Source: Glandiceps talaboti (taxonomy: Eukaryota > Hemichordata > Enteropneusta > Spengelidae). From it: a DNA stretch of 64,000 nucleotides. The translations under genes were made by a program, and so were the position numbers. The notes under the pieces are model-generated. The model saw nothing but the letters and a program-made list of their open reading frames with translations, searched no databases and had not been told where the DNA came from. Position 1 is the first letter of the stretch, and the number at the start of each line of letters is the position of its first letter. The stretch spans positions 21,142,003-21,206,002 of the forward strand of contig NC_135551.1 of the NCBI RefSeq assembly GCF_964340395.1, written 5' to 3'. Below, one piece after another: positions 19,855-48,428 of the stretch.

Positions 19855-22406
19855 ATGGCTGACGACAAAACAGTCAGAATTACTGATCCACCGGACGGGG
19901 GCTATGGCTGGGTTATTGTTCTTGCATCAATCGTAATTTCTGCTGCCGTCGGTACCATATACAATGCAATTGGTGTCTTACTTGTGGCGCTGAATGAATA
20001 TTTCGACCAAGGAACAGAACAGGTCGCTTGGATTGCTTCTCTGTGTGGGGTTATGTTGTGTATATCAGGCAAGTAAATAGATTTTGAGGGTTAGCACTCC
20101 CTCCCCCACCGAGAGGCCAACTTTGCCTCAAGAACATGAATGGAAATTAGTTGCTATACATACATAGTAGTCGATATATAAGTGAAGATAATCACATTCG
20201 CCATTTTTACAAATTTAAGTACTTTTCGTTATTAATGAATTACCATCGTGTAGGCATTCTGATAATGAATATATAAAAGAAACGACACAACAATGAATAA
20301 TAAATAATCTATGAAATGCATGCATTACTACTGGCTATTTATTATACCTTCACATCATGCATTTTAGGTCTTCCGGCAGGGAAATTAAATCAAAAGATTG
20401 GAACCCGTCTCACTGTCATGTGTGGAGCGTTTCTGTCTACAACTGCAATTCTTGTGTCTTCGGCTGCAGAAAGTTTATTTGTTTTGTACATCACCCTTGG
20501 ATTGTTCGTAGGTGCGTCGTACATAACCATCCACTTCTTAGAAGTTAAGTTTTCTGTCAGGTTAGCTGGAAATTCTTCCAAAAATTGTAATATTATCAGA
20601 AAACATTAAACTTTGTCACTGAGAGCTGTAGCTAATTTATACAATATTTACATTCCATGATTATATAATCTAGAGGGTAGAGAGCAACTCAACGCAAACC
20701 TTGTCACTATCAGTATCTGGCTTAAAAGAGCTCGGCCTACTCTACACTGGAAAGAAACTCACTGTTTTCGTGGTGCGGCAGTAAAAGCTGGGTAAAATAA
20801 TACCAGCTCTCTGAGAAAATGGCCATACAAGGCTGGGGCCAGCAGTGAGAACAAAAAAGAATACCTTATTAAATCATCAATTTTTGTATCATAACTTAAA
20901 TGTAAGATTAGCATCGATTTTGTTCCCCTTTATTCTATCAGAAATTGTAAAAATTGCCACTACATATTTGATATCGATATACTATAAACGCAACATATCT
21001 CTCTTTTAGGCTTCGGGTTGGGTATTGCACAAGTGTCTGCCATAGTGTTAATCAGTAAGTATTTCAGAAGAAGACACGCCTTCGCCAATGGGACAGCATA
21101 CAGTGGCATTGCGATGGGCATGCTGTGTTTTCCACCTTTATCGCATTTTCTGTTGGAATATTACGGGTGGAGGGGAACTATGTTCATCGTAGCAGCATTA
21201 AACGCTCAGATCTTTGTGTGTGGTGCTTTAATGACACCACCTAGGACTACGACAAAGATTGAATTGCGAAACTCTACTGCTTCATTACCAGAACCACCCT
21301 TGCACCGAATGAATGACAATGGTTTAGCACTCCACAATGTTTGTTCTGAGGGCATCCATAACGAAGACCATTTTATTAAAGAAAGAACAGGGCGGGAAAG
21401 AGAAAAGGAGTCTAAGCTTAAGAGTAACAATGTGTTTTCAAAATTAGGTATACATTTATTTGCTGAAAATCGGACATTTAGTCTGATTTGCATCGCACAA
21501 TTCTTTGAAGGGTGTGGATCTAGTACTGCGACTGCCCTACTTTTTGCTCGTACTGTTCATGTCGGTATCTCCAAATTAAATGCTGCTTTTATGCTGTCAA
21601 TTCTCGGTATTTGCAGCCTCGTCTGTCGTCTGAGCCATGGACTAATTATAGATCTCAAAATCATATCCGCTACGCGTCTACTTGGCATTGCCATAGGTAC
21701 GTTTGGAGTTGGCGTGTTGCTGAATACAACTACCAGTACTTACGTAGTTTTGATGATATTAGCTGCTGTTTTAGGAGTAGCCGACGGCACCCTTCAACCT
21801 CTAGTACCAATCTGTATGAAAGAATGCGTAGGTGTAGAAGAGATGGACCTAGCCTTTGGATGGGGCTACTTCGCCATGGGTCTTGGTTACCTGGTGGGAC
21901 CTCCTTTTGGCGGTGAGCAAATCTGATGTTTTTTTAAGTGGGGTAATGACTAATAATTCCCTGGTTTATAGTCTAAAAACATACTAGTTATGTGAAGTGT
22001 TGAGAGACCATAGGTACGACAATACTTGGTGTACAAAAGGACTCGTGTGACAAGTACGTGAGCATACGATAAATCTATAACGACTCGAAACTGCTCCTTG
22101 ATCAGATTTTAAACAGATTGGAGATGTCATATTCCAACAGCTTATGCTGTAGTTACATGTTGCATGATTAATCCACAGAAATATCACTGACAAATTTAAC
22201 TCGTTATTTCAAATACTCTGTAGCTGTTTGTGCATGTGCATTATTTTCACGATAATTTCACTATTATTCTAGGCTGGCTCTATGATACAACAGGGAACTA
22301 TGATGTTGCATTTTACATCACTGGAACTATGCTTGTAGGCAGTGGTATATTGATAGTATTGGCACCTTTAGCGGGATCTAAGAAGCGACGGCAGAATAGG
22401 AATTAG
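19855..22406 (+). CDS. SLC16-type monocarboxylate transporter-like, copy C (464 aa)
   Basis: Coding exons: 19855-20068, 20368-20511, 21010-21912, 22273-22406 (1395 bases, in frame). Same domain layout as copy B: DGGYGWVIVLAS at the N terminus, YFRRRHAFANGTAYSGIAMG as the second MCT signature, and the TM8 Arg in SLVCRLSHG. The TM6-TM7 loop is 29 residues shorter than in B. The C terminus is cut: the last codons read RRQNRN and TAG, where A and B read TGG, so about ten tail residues are lost. All membrane segments are retained, so it may well be functional. The exon 4 3' half is nearly identical to B while introns are diverged. Intron 1 is again GC-AG. The preceding acceptor (CTTTTTCAG) shows an untranslated upstream exon. 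Confidence 0.9.
20069..20367 (+). other. GC-AG intron in copy C
   Basis: The exon ends GTATATCAG and the intron begins GCAAGTAAAT. Splicing to the exon at 20368 yields SGLPAGKL. The junction is identical to that in copy B. Confidence 0.88.
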
Positions 22407-23220
22407 AACATCCTAAGTAAATCAGAAACTGTCGAGAAATCTTAGAATGTACACAGACACATTTCTGGAAATGACGATTCACGAGAGAAAGTTCTTTTTT
22501 TTATTTAGTCAAGAAATGCTTGAAATAACAAAGTAGAATCATCTGCAAATAAATGGAAATCAAAATAGTTGGACGAATTCAACAGTTATGTAAATTTATG
22601 TACATTTATGTAAATTAAAAACAAAGGATAGGCCAAGTGCTATATACCAAATATTGCTTGTGGAAAGACTGAATTAAGTTGAAGTAGAAGCTGTACTACT
22701 ATATTCTCGTAGAAGTGGAGTATTAGAACTCGTTTATCGTCTCTTCCGTGACATTACATCAACATGCCCACAGAGGGTAGCGCCACCACCGACATTGACT
22801 GGTCAATGTTGATCTGTAGGTAACCTGGCATACATATGAAGATTTCGACAATGATACCGCCGTGTATCAAATCATACTGAAACAATGAACAAGGTACTGT
22901 TTTGGTATTAAGGTTTTAAGAAGTGTGAAGCTGCTAACTTTGTTGTTTTCATTTCCATAATATGCTTCACTCCAGTCTAGATTTATAAAGTGTACATCTG
23001 AGGTGTGTTATGTCTTCTGCTAATTTGTACAACTCTACTATTGGAGAGGGATATGGTTGGTGAAAACGATTTGTCTAGGTTCCTAAGAATAAAGAAATGC
23101 ATATTCGTACTTGTTACTCTTCAATTTGACCCATTATAGCTATCACCTACACATAAATAGCACCCTCATACAACCGTACTGATGGCCTTGTCGCACTAGT
23201 GACAACAATCGAATGTAAAG
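22407..23220. other. 3' flank of copy C; no gene seen
   Basis: The first about 150 bases match the 3' UTRs of A and B, including a candidate AATAAA near 22548. The remainder is AT-rich with no supported feature. Confidence 0.55.
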
Positions 23221-23238
23221 TAAAAAAAAAAACATTTG

Positions 23239-23323
23239 TAAGAGAGAGCGAGAGGGAGGGAGAGAGGGGGGAGGGGGAGGAGGAGGAGGAGGAGGAGGAT
23301 GAGAGAGAGAGAGTGTGTGTGTG

Positions 23324-23418
<95 letters not shown>
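23239..23418 (+). repeat. (GA)n microsatellite with GGA and GT interruptions
   Basis: GAGGGA- and GGA-rich start, a short GT run near 23314, then about 45 uninterrupted GA dinucleotides. Open frames in all six frames here are repeat artefacts. Confidence 0.97.
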
Positions 23419-23421
<3 letters not shown>

Positions 23422-26400
23422 TAAGCAAGGATTAGAAAACGATTCATCGGTAGAAAGAATCTGATGTAGTTGTATGTACGTTAACATGAGATAAGGTTAA
23501 AGGTCGAGTTCACAGTAGGTTGAAGATTTAGATCTTAAGAAAAACAAATTATCTTGCAGAGGTACAATAATTTCGTCCAGACCAAAAGACAAATTATATG
23601 TAATCCTCATAACCCCAATGATAAGTTTAGTAAAGCCAGAACATGAGATTGAAACCCTCACCTGAAAGAATCGGTTCTTAATAAACAACTGCGTAGCAAC
23701 GCAGGCTACCATATGTTGCAAATGGAATAGTTGTTAATCGTTAACTGAATGACTCACGATTCATTTGAAATCAAAACAAATATATTCGCCTCCTTCTATA
23801 TGTAATGCTAAGACGATAGTCATCAATTTATCCGAAATTTTAACTTGACCTTTGAACCTTGGTTAACAGCTACACCTGCATTATCTTCATCCCTCAAGGT
23901 ATTTGGATATGTTGAATAAACTCCTCTGTAGTCACTGATATTGTGCAGTGCACTGGTAGGTCAGTGAGTCTGTCTTCCCCGGCTTCAGTGCATTCGAACT
24001 GCTGTAGACGGAATTTTGAAATTTATATGTTGAGTTTTGTATGCCAGCGAAGCAGGGAAACAGTATAGACAGTCGGCAGAAAGCTACCGCAACCCTCCTT
24101 GGTGCACGGTGACAACTACACTTCAAAAAAGTAAGTTCTCGGGTGTTCTTAGCTGTTTTATTACGTGTGAAAACGTAGTACACGCTAGATAGGTTCCATT
24201 TTGACTTTTTTAGAAAGATTTAGTAAGCTTACCTTTAGAAACATATCATTATTGTTTTGTGAGTAACCAACTCTATGAAACAATCCAAGTTAATTATATC
24301 GCCCTTTCGAAGATTGCTATACACAGGGGGTGACTCACTTGACTCTACTTAAACGTGGTGCTTGCCATGCTATCCTTTCCATAGTATTAACACAGAGTAC
24401 ATATTCAAACTACAGAACCGTTTGATAGTCACCCCTCACCTATCCAAGCTCCATTTTATTACATACACGCGGAAAATGTAACACGTCTATTACTTTTCAT
24501 AGTCGTTCCCAATCTGATCATATTCTTAATGGACGAAGGTGTTCATTTTCTTAGAATTATTACAATTATTATTAAATGCAGCTATGAATTTGTCTTCATG
24601 ATTATACAATGGAAGGCGTTGATATATAACGGTTTATTGACAAAGAATGGTCGCAAATATTATGACACTAAGTTTAATTCCCGTATTTTCAGTTTAATTC
24701 ATGAATTTTACCGCGATTGTACACAATACAAAAACATTATGGTCGACTCACGTGTGGTGGACAGTGAATTGATTTTGATAACATGAGCTTCATATACTTC
24801 AGTACTTATATCCACCATCGACGACCATGTTTTCACCAGCGTATGCGTAACGCTAATACATCACCTAACAGAAGCGAATTCGAAAGGGTAGTCACGAGTG
24901 AATGCTACGCAAACGTCATCCACATGACTCGCAACATTTTACACCGTCATTTCAACATACAGGAGGTGAACTGTTATAACTGATTGGCATTACCTTTGAT
25001 AATGTTATTTTTATCTTAATTGTTAATGGACACATTTTAGAATAGACTTGCGGCAAACCGCCCTCTTAACAAAATATTTCGACCTAAAGCCCAAAATGAA
25101 GAAAATTTAGATTTGAGAAGTGAAATTTGGTTTACATAAAATAGATTTCAGCAAAGTGATCTTACTGTAAGATAAGATTAAGGTAAAACGAAGTAGTTAG
25201 TCAATGACGTAATATAATCCTTTAAGGTGGAGATAAGATAGTTTTCATCATGACGTAATAAAGAAGATGTACCTCGTAATAATATCAGTTGGAACATCTT
25301 GTCATACGAAACACCCATGGAGGTCACACGCACACTCTAGGAGACAGTGGTCCAAAAGTAAGTTCCTCTGTCTTCACTGTTTCAATACTAAAACATACTC
25401 ATGATACTGCATTGGCAGATGTTCTGGTTCAAAAATACAAAAATACAGACTAATCGAACACATTGAAAGGTTTCAATGAAGAGCGTTGTTGACAGTGCAG
25501 ACTTTGAAGCACCTGAAAAAATAACGTACTTACTTATACAACCGTAGGATGGTGTCATTGTAAAGGCAAAGTAGGTATGCTTTGCTTGCAAATTAATGTC
25601 AAGCTAGGTTGTACCCGTTGGAACAGAATGTATGTGATTCTAACCTAGTCCTTGTACGTCACAACACGACACGTCCACGCCATTCATGACTCGTTCTGGT
25701 GTGTCCGAAACATATTAAAAACGTCCAGAGTCGCTTATTTTGCCGATTTTCATCAATTAACCTTCAGCACATCAAAATATTCTATTATCCAATATTTTAC
25801 TTCAGTCAGTAAGACAAAAATCTATGATCCAAGGAGTTTTGTTAATATTACTCGTTTTTGACTCGTAGTGAATAGACCTCTCCATATTAACGTTCAATTG
25901 TCAGTACTGAACTGGTACCGTGTAGCAACTTTATATTACGATAAAGATGACGTCATGTTCATATTGTGAAATGAGGCTTTTGATTAATTCTATAACTCCG
26001 TGTAAAAAAATCCAGCAAGATGAAGCCAATCAACACAAGCCTGGTTCTTGCTGGTCAGGATAAACAAATAGAGCGGATTTCACATTACCGGTCAGCGCAG
26101 AAATCAAGAAGAAACTGCACATGCTACACCTTGAAAACACTATCGCAATTTGTAGCTACAATTAGTCTCAATGAAGTAAAACATTTAAACTAACTTAGCA
26201 ACAAGACACAGACACATATCGGCGCCAATGCTTTGATGTCTGCATGTTGGCATGTCAATTCATTTCATTTCGGCAATATGTTCCAAGAAAGTGTGTTCAT
26301 TGAATCTTGCTAATAAATCCTAATAATGTGTGGCACATATAGTTTCTTATTAGTGTCTTCGCGATTGTATCAAACAGAGCCGCGCGCTGAACGGTATTTC

Positions 26401-27290
26401 GAAATCCACCGTAAGACGTAGCTATATGTACCTATAGTAATGACTAATATACAGCACGGTAGTTTTTATCAACTATGTTTTAATCAATGTAGGCAGATCA
26501 AGGTCCAAATTTTGTAATATATGTCATAAACATAAGATTTTTATCATTTTGAATGATAGATGAAGTTGGAATCAGGAGCTACCCGTCAAGCAATATATGC
26601 TAGTATAGTATGCTTATGCAAGATGATTTATTCTAGTAATTTTAAACGTTCGCCGGTGAAATTCTGATATTAATTTATTTCTTTCGTGAGAGAGCTTATA
26701 CAATAAAAGTCAGTTGAATCGAAACGTCGTCTATCTCAACATGAACCTTACGAGTATTTCTACATTATACAAATGTAGTCAGGTTCGACAAAAATATATG
26801 AAAATCGCTACTTATTCTTCGCGTGAGTTACCAATATCTCTCAGCAGATTGTCACCTAACCATACACATGGTAACGCTGTATACATTTAGACATGCCGGT
26901 GGATTACGAAGTATAACAACTGCACTGCTTCAAGTTGTGTCTAGACATCTGATAAGATGTTAGTATGTTAGTAAAATATTTGTCACGGCGCCAGACAAAA
27001 CATGCTATTAGCAAGTTTCGCTTTATTTAAGTCAAACCAGACAAAGATTTGTTCCAACATAACTACTTCAATTGTAATTCCTTTCAATGATTAGAACAAG
27101 GTCTTGCGATGTAGTGTAATATGTCGATAAGGTGATGACATTTTGTTTATCATAGAATTATGACACCGATGCCTTAACCATAGAAACTCTCCCAACAAAC
27201 AGATTTGTGTAGTTGGGTTTCTTATTCCTTGACTTTACTTCCTTTGCCAGATAACGACTTAGACCCATTATCAGTACTAAGTTCAGTAAC
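23419..27290. other. Intergenic region upstream of the cadherin; nothing identified
   Basis: Nearly 4 kb of AT-rich DNA. Short open frames (for example 24529-24786 and 23932-24183) show no domains or codon pattern. An untranslated cadherin exon or promoter may lie near the 3' end, but I cannot point to one. Confidence 0.5.
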
Positions 27291-42110
<14,820 letters not shown>

Positions 42111-42112
42111 TC

Positions 42113-42190
42113 ATACATACATACATACATACATACATACATACATACACACACATACATGCCATACATACATTCATACACACATACACA
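42113..42190 (+). repeat. (CATA)n microsatellite
   Basis: Nine or more CATA units followed by ACACACATAC variants. Confidence 0.92.
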
Positions 42191-42559
42191 GAAGAAAGCT
42201 GAAGTGGTCCTACAATGGATGCATTTTTTTTTTAGAATCTTCTTAGTTTTTGGTTAGAATTCATTTGAAATACCTTCACATATTCCCTTGTGTTATCTAA
42301 CCATTGCTAAACATAACAACTACCTACCTTTTACATGCATTGCTACCACAATACAGGTATTTGTAGACAAGAAAATGAGAAATGTAAGAATATACCATTT
42401 ATTCAAATGTTTATTAATAATCTCCATATATTTTTCCATAAATATCATCACGAAAGTTCACTTTTGCATTGTTAGGCAACCCTGTGTACAGGACATGGAA
42501 AAATCTCAGATTGCTGGTATGCCCTTTTAATTATTGACAAAATTAACATACTTCTTTAC

Positions 42560-43030
42560 GAGATAATTGTTGACCAATCAGAAACTTGCACTTAGTGACT
42601 GATACATATATATATGCCATCTGTTTAAACAATTTTTTTTTTCACAAATCACAGGCTTGTACATCAATTACTGATCATAAATTAACATACCATCTGGTGC
42701 AGTGACTGTTGGCCAATCAAAATCTTCTAAATTAATTGGTTATGCATACAGATATCGGTGGACCAACTATTAACCAATGAAATGCTTTCACATCAGCTAC
42801 TGATGAATATATTAACATAACATCTGGTGACCAAACTCATAACCACTATTACCCATCAATTACTAGTACATTGGCACACCATCTGGGAAAGCAATTGTTG
42901 ACCAATCAGACATGAATTTTTGATACATCATCTGGTGAAAAAATAACTGGCCAATCAGAGGCTTCCACATCAATTTCTGTTACAAGGTATACACCTGGTG
43001 AACAGATGTTTAACCAATCACAGGCTTACA
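42560..43030 (+). repeat. Degenerate repeats with CCAATCA and CATCTGGTG motifs
   Basis: CCAATCA or a close variant occurs at about 42574, 42712, 42770, 42900, 42950 and 43013, usually followed 10-30 bases later by CACATCAATT and preceded by ACATCTGGTGA. The spacing is irregular (50-140 bases), as in an old, decayed minisatellite of about 60-70 bases. Confidence 0.6.
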
Positions 43031-44040
43031 CAAACTGTATGCACAATCAGTATCTTTGAAATTGAAAATCACACAAAATTTATTACAAAAAAATGGACAT
43101 CTGAAAAAAATATAAATGACGGCAAATTATAATAAATTTAAGTTTTCATTAATTGTTTCTGCTTTGTCATATTTCTAAAATCTAATACAAGAAACTCATT
43201 TCACCCTATCGGCCACAATGTGTCATGCTGTCATCGACACAACTGATGGCAGTTGAGGGCAGCATGACAGAACGTATCCTTACATATTATCCTATTTCGT
43301 AAAGTATGGAATCAATCTAATGGAAGACAGTAGTGTAAATATGATTCTGAATACATAATCCACTTCATTCTGAAGAAAAAATAGCAAATCACACTTTCAG
43401 GAAATGGTTGTAAATCTACGTATTATAATAATATATACAGTTTGGTCTGCAGTCTGTAAGATACGATTTGTCATGCTGTTAGAGGGTCAATTCAGGTTGA
43501 ACAACACAATATATATATATATGCTGGTCTGTGAAAAACATTACATTTAATAAATGTTGTCAAACTTGAATGACAGTATTTTGAAAGCCTTCTTTCCATC
43601 CATACTGCATTTTTCGGACTATGAACAAAACAAAGAAACACTGCACTGATTTCAATATCATACAAAAAACAATCTGTGTGCACAATGCATTAAAGTTCAA
43701 AATTCACGAAATGCAATCCTTCATTGCTAGTACCTGCATGTTTTCAGGTCAATCATTTTACTGTGCCAGTACTGTGGTAGTCATCATATCAAAATTGATG
43801 TAAATATCTTTCGATAGAATGCACCTAAGGAACCATATTTCCCCAGAAAAATCATAGTTTTAAAATCTCTCCAAACTTTGCCACAGGAAAGTTTATTCCC
43901 TTTCCTTTTCAAATAATAGAAGAAATCTGGAAGATGACCATCTTACTGTCAAGAAAATTGACAAACTTTAATTTCCTCTTAGACTTTATACACTTTCGGT
44001 GGCTATATTGGATTCTAAAATGGTTTAATTCCCATAAACC
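43031..44040. other. Intergenic; nothing identified
   Basis: AT-rich sequence between the cadherin and TMEM135 3' ends. No supported gene or RNA. Confidence 0.5.
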
Positions 44041-44044
44041 TGTG

Positions 44045-44540
44045 TAAAATTATTGTGCCTCATGCTAGAGGGTCAAAATAGAACAAGAAGGTCAACTTAT
44101 TCTTGGTACCTGTGATACTAATTTACCTCATACTAGAGGTTCAAATATAACAAGGTCGATTTATTCTTGGTACCTGTAATATCAATTTACCTCAAACTAG
44201 AGGTTCAAATATAACACGGTTGACTTATTCTCGGTAGCTGTAAAACATTTTACCTCATACTAGAGGTTCAAATATAACAAGGTCGTATTATACTCGGTAC
44301 CTGTAATACCATTTTACCTCACACTAGAGGTTCAAATATAACAAGGTTGACTTATACTTGTATCTGTAATACCAATTTACCTCACACTAGAGGTTCAACA
44401 AGGTCGACTTATTCTTGTTATCTGTAAAACATTTTATCTCACACTAGAGGTTCAGCAAGGTTGACTTATTCTCGGTATCTGTAAAACACTTTACCTCATG
44501 CCAGAAGCTCAAATATGACAAGAAGGTTGAATTACTCTCA
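44045..44540 (+). repeat. Minisatellite, about 58-66-base unit, eight copies
   Basis: The unit contains TTTACCTCA, ACTAGAGGTTCAAATATAAC, AAGGT(C/T)GACTTATTCT and GGTA(C/T)CTGTAA. Eight head-to-tail copies can be followed; the outer copies are the most diverged, and two inner copies lack the AATATAAC segment. Confidence 0.88.
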
Positions 44541-45390
44541 CGTGTGTCTATCCTAATGTATGTGTTTCACATGAAGCAGAAGTAATGGTGTCCACCAAGA
44601 AATCGACTGATAAGTTATTACTAGATTCATTAGTGTCTGAGGTTATTTTCATGATATACCTAGAGGGTAAAATACTTTCTCAGATAACAATAATCTTGAT
44701 ACCTTCTCTACCTCTCTATTTCAAAAATTTGTCCGGTGACCCCTGGTTTTCCCTCTTTTTAAATTGACAATGAGTCTAGTTTTCTTGAACATGGTAATAA
44801 AAGTTGGAAGTTTTTTCCTTTTGGGACACATAGTATGATAATTAGTACTGATGTAGTTATTCAAATAAAAATATTTCAGAAATGATATTGTGAAGACATT
44901 TCTCTCTCTCTCCCCACGTATACAAAGTATGGATAAGGTCATATATCTAAATGTATACAATTCTTGAATCTCTTTTCAAAGAGTGAAAGAGTAATTTCTG
45001 CTGCATACCAAAAGGTAACTGGAGTATTTCACTAACTATTTCATTTTTCAAGTAGGAAAACATAGTAAAATCCAAAATACTAAAATACCCATTTGTCATC
45101 CATATGACAACTTTAACTAATCTGTTGAATTTAAATTGGATGCTTTCATTTTGGAAAAAAACTCCCTGGAACCTATCCCCAGCTGCACCTGATAACTTCT
45201 TGTCTCTCATTGGTAATTTCACAATCACAAAAATTCAGAAATTAAGTCACATCATACAATTATTTACATGAGTAATGATTCTTCTGCTCATCAAAATAAA
45301 TTTTAAAAAACATTATATATTAAATTTGTAAAAATTTCCTGTATTTTGAACAACATTTTCAATGAAATGTGTAGTATCCGTGACAAGGAT
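44541..45390. other. Intergenic/3' region of TMEM135; nothing identified
   Basis: Probably the TMEM135 3' UTR at the high end (reverse strand). No repeat or other gene supported. Confidence 0.5.
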
Positions 45391-48364
45391 TTATTTGAGA
45401 ACTGTTGACAAGGGTGGTTCTCCTGATATAGTGGTCAAATACTTGGGGTCATACTTGGGCCAATAATGAGGAAACATTTTGGATGAATTATGTACAAATG
45501 GATCTATCAGTCTTCTATTCATCTCACCAAACCTATAAAAAAGAAGAAAAGAATACATTACTCATAACCTCTGCTATTCATGACCTCATCTCATTTGAAT
45601 AATGACCTTTGACATGTCACTGGATTATAGCTGTTTGTGAATTATTTGCTCATGACTGTTAAATTCATTATATCTGATCAGGTCAAAGGTTATAACTCCA
45701 TGATTTCAAAGCTCATAATGCAACAAGGCCAAAGGCTGTGATGCAGTGAGTTCTGTGGTCATCATTTATTCAATATGAGGTCGTAGATTCGATAATTCAC
45801 GGTATCTACCAGTTACCACGTTAGCTCAGCTGGTTAGAGCACTCTGGCTCAGCTGTTTAGAGCACTCTGACTAGCGTTTAGGGGACGTGGGTTCAATTCT
45901 ACAAGTGTCACTTTTCTTTCCTCATTTATAACAAATTTATATTATGTTATGGTGAGTTTCTTTCATTTATAGCAAATCCAATCATTATATCATTAAATCT
46001 GATTGAATTGTAACCTTTGAACTCATGGAATCATGGCCTACATCTCACTCAAGTATGGCCTGTCAACTAGTAATTCAGGACCTCTGAATTTATTAATTGG
46101 TGACATCTGAATTCTCTGATTGAATGATGACCCTAGAACTCACTGCATCACTGCCTTTTGCCTTGTTGCATTATGATCTTTGAACTCATTGTCATAACCC
46201 TTTCACCTTATCAGATCATGACTTGAATATCTTTGTGACTCTGAACTCATTGCACCATGACCTTTGACCTAATTGGACCATGACCTCTGAGCTCTTGGTC
46301 TCTGAGTTATCAATTAATGAACCCTGAATTCATTGAATCAATACCTCTGACTTGTTTGAGTTATAACTTCTGACATTTGACCTTTGAACTTTTGAAGTAG
46401 TTGATTAATAATACCAATGAATTACCTGTATCCTGTAAGTTTCTGAAGAAATACCCAATATGTAAGCCGTAAATTGTGTGGCTCAAAAACTGCCTATAAT
46501 GAGAACACAGTAAATAACAATTATTAAGTTTGGTAGCCGAGAAGGGGAAAAGGACAGGGAGAGGATCAAGGGTATACAGACATACTAACAGACATAGACA
46601 GACAAACAGACAGACAAACAATCAGTCAGTCAGACAAACAGACAGCCAGACAGCCAGCCAGCCAGTCAGTCAGTCAGACAATCAGTCAGTCACTAAGACA
46701 GCCAGCCAGCCAGCCAGTCAGTCAGTCAGTCAGTCAGTGAACCAGCCAGCCAGCCAGTCAGTCAGTCAGACAATCAGTCAATCAGTCAATCACTCAGACA
46801 GACAGCCAGCCAGCCAGTCAGTCAGTCAGTCACACAGACAGCCAGCCAGCCAGCCAACCAGCCAGTCAGGCAGGCAGGCAGGCAGACAGACAGCCAGTCA
46901 GCTAGCCATCCAGTCAGTCAGTTAGTCACACAGACAGCCAGTCAGCCAGCCAGCCAGCCAGTCAGGCAGGCAGGCAGGCAGACAGACAGCCAGTCACTCA
47001 GACAGCCAGCTAGCCAGCCATTCAGTCAGTCAGACATAATCAGACAGACAGGGCTTTATAAAGATTTTTGTATTTGAATGTACACATTTTTTGTAATTAC
47101 TCATTACAGAAAGTCAGCAGTAAAATTATACAATTACTATAAATTTCACTCATGTGAAAATCTTTTTATTTTCGTACATTGGCATTTCACAATACATTTG
47201 TATTTCTCATGGTTTTTTCAGGAGTGGTATAAAAATTCCATGACACTCAGAGACTTTTATTTCTCATTACAGAAAGTCAGTAGTAAAATGATAAAATCAC
47301 CCATTCATTTTATTTTTCTATTCTGCCATCCCCCTTTAATATACAAAACTTGACAATATCCATTCTTGTGACCATTGAACAGACTGAGATGTACTTACAG
47401 CATGTAATACTATAGCAGTAGTTACTGCATAGAGAACAGAGTCTCCATGTTTCCAATAGGGAAGTTTACCAGCATCAACACCTTTGAACCATAATAACTG
47501 AAAAATAATTTCAAAATAAGCCAAACAAAAAAATAATTGTGGGGTTCCCATAACTCCCAATTTCAAAATAGGGTGGGTAGGTAGATTCTTCTTCTTTTTA
47601 AAATCGACGTGATCGCACTTTCTGTATGATACGCAGAAAACATAACGTGGTACACTATATTCCACCATGTTGTTTTGATTACATGAGGCGATGACGTTGA
47701 CAAATCTCACTATTTCTCGTGTGACTTTGCAAATTTTTAAAAATGTTTTTAAATTTTTTCGAATTACCTAAAGAAAAGTTTAGGGTAGCAATAAAAAAAC
47801 TAGGTTAGGTCGGGATAACGGAACCAAACAATTTTGTTTGTTTGGCTTTAAAAGGAAATCGAGGTAAATTTATTGATTATTTTAAAGTGCATATTGGAAT
47901 ATTATAACAGAACACCATTGTTATGTGTGTGGGCAAGTTTGATTTCAGTGTCTTTCTACGAGCGCTTGTAGTGTTTCTGCGGGGCTGTATGTACTTTCAT
48001 AATATTTTCCAACACTTTTCAGGAGTGAGTTTAAATTCCATGACACTCAATTTGTCAGTCATCTGTGGATTGACCATTCACAAAAAGAATGTTTTCTTTC
48101 AAATACAGCCATGTTGTGAATAAGGCTTATTTTGGTCATAAAGAGGAATGAACATTTCTAGGATTGGCCACTAGGAGTGCTCTTCACCAACCATGTGTTG
48201 ATAGGAAGTGAGGGCCAGATTAGTACAGTATTGTAGCATACAGACAGCAGACACAAAGTTACTAAACATTCTCTATGTTATTACCACAAAACTATTTTAT
48301 CAGTGACTACCAGTAATCAAAACATGCCTAACCAGTTATGCTAATTTAAGAATACACAGGATGC

Positions 48365-48428
<64 letters not shown>

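Noticed and set aside
23143-23487. Long Ser/Leu- and Arg/Glu-rich open frames
   Set aside because: Produced by the (GA)n/(CT)n microsatellite in all frames.
24529-24983. Two adjacent plus-strand frames that might be a small gene
   Set aside because: No motif, no splice signals, AT-driven composition.
44045-44540. CRISPR-like appearance of the eight-unit array
   Set aside because: Units are tandem without unique spacers, and the genome is eukaryotic.
45828-45910. Functional tRNA gene
   Set aside because: The A box is duplicated and the anticodon arm does not pair; no intact cloverleaf.
46530-46925. 131-residue Gln/Ser-rich open frame
   Set aside because: CAGT/CAGC array in a TMEM135 intron; no start context or domain.
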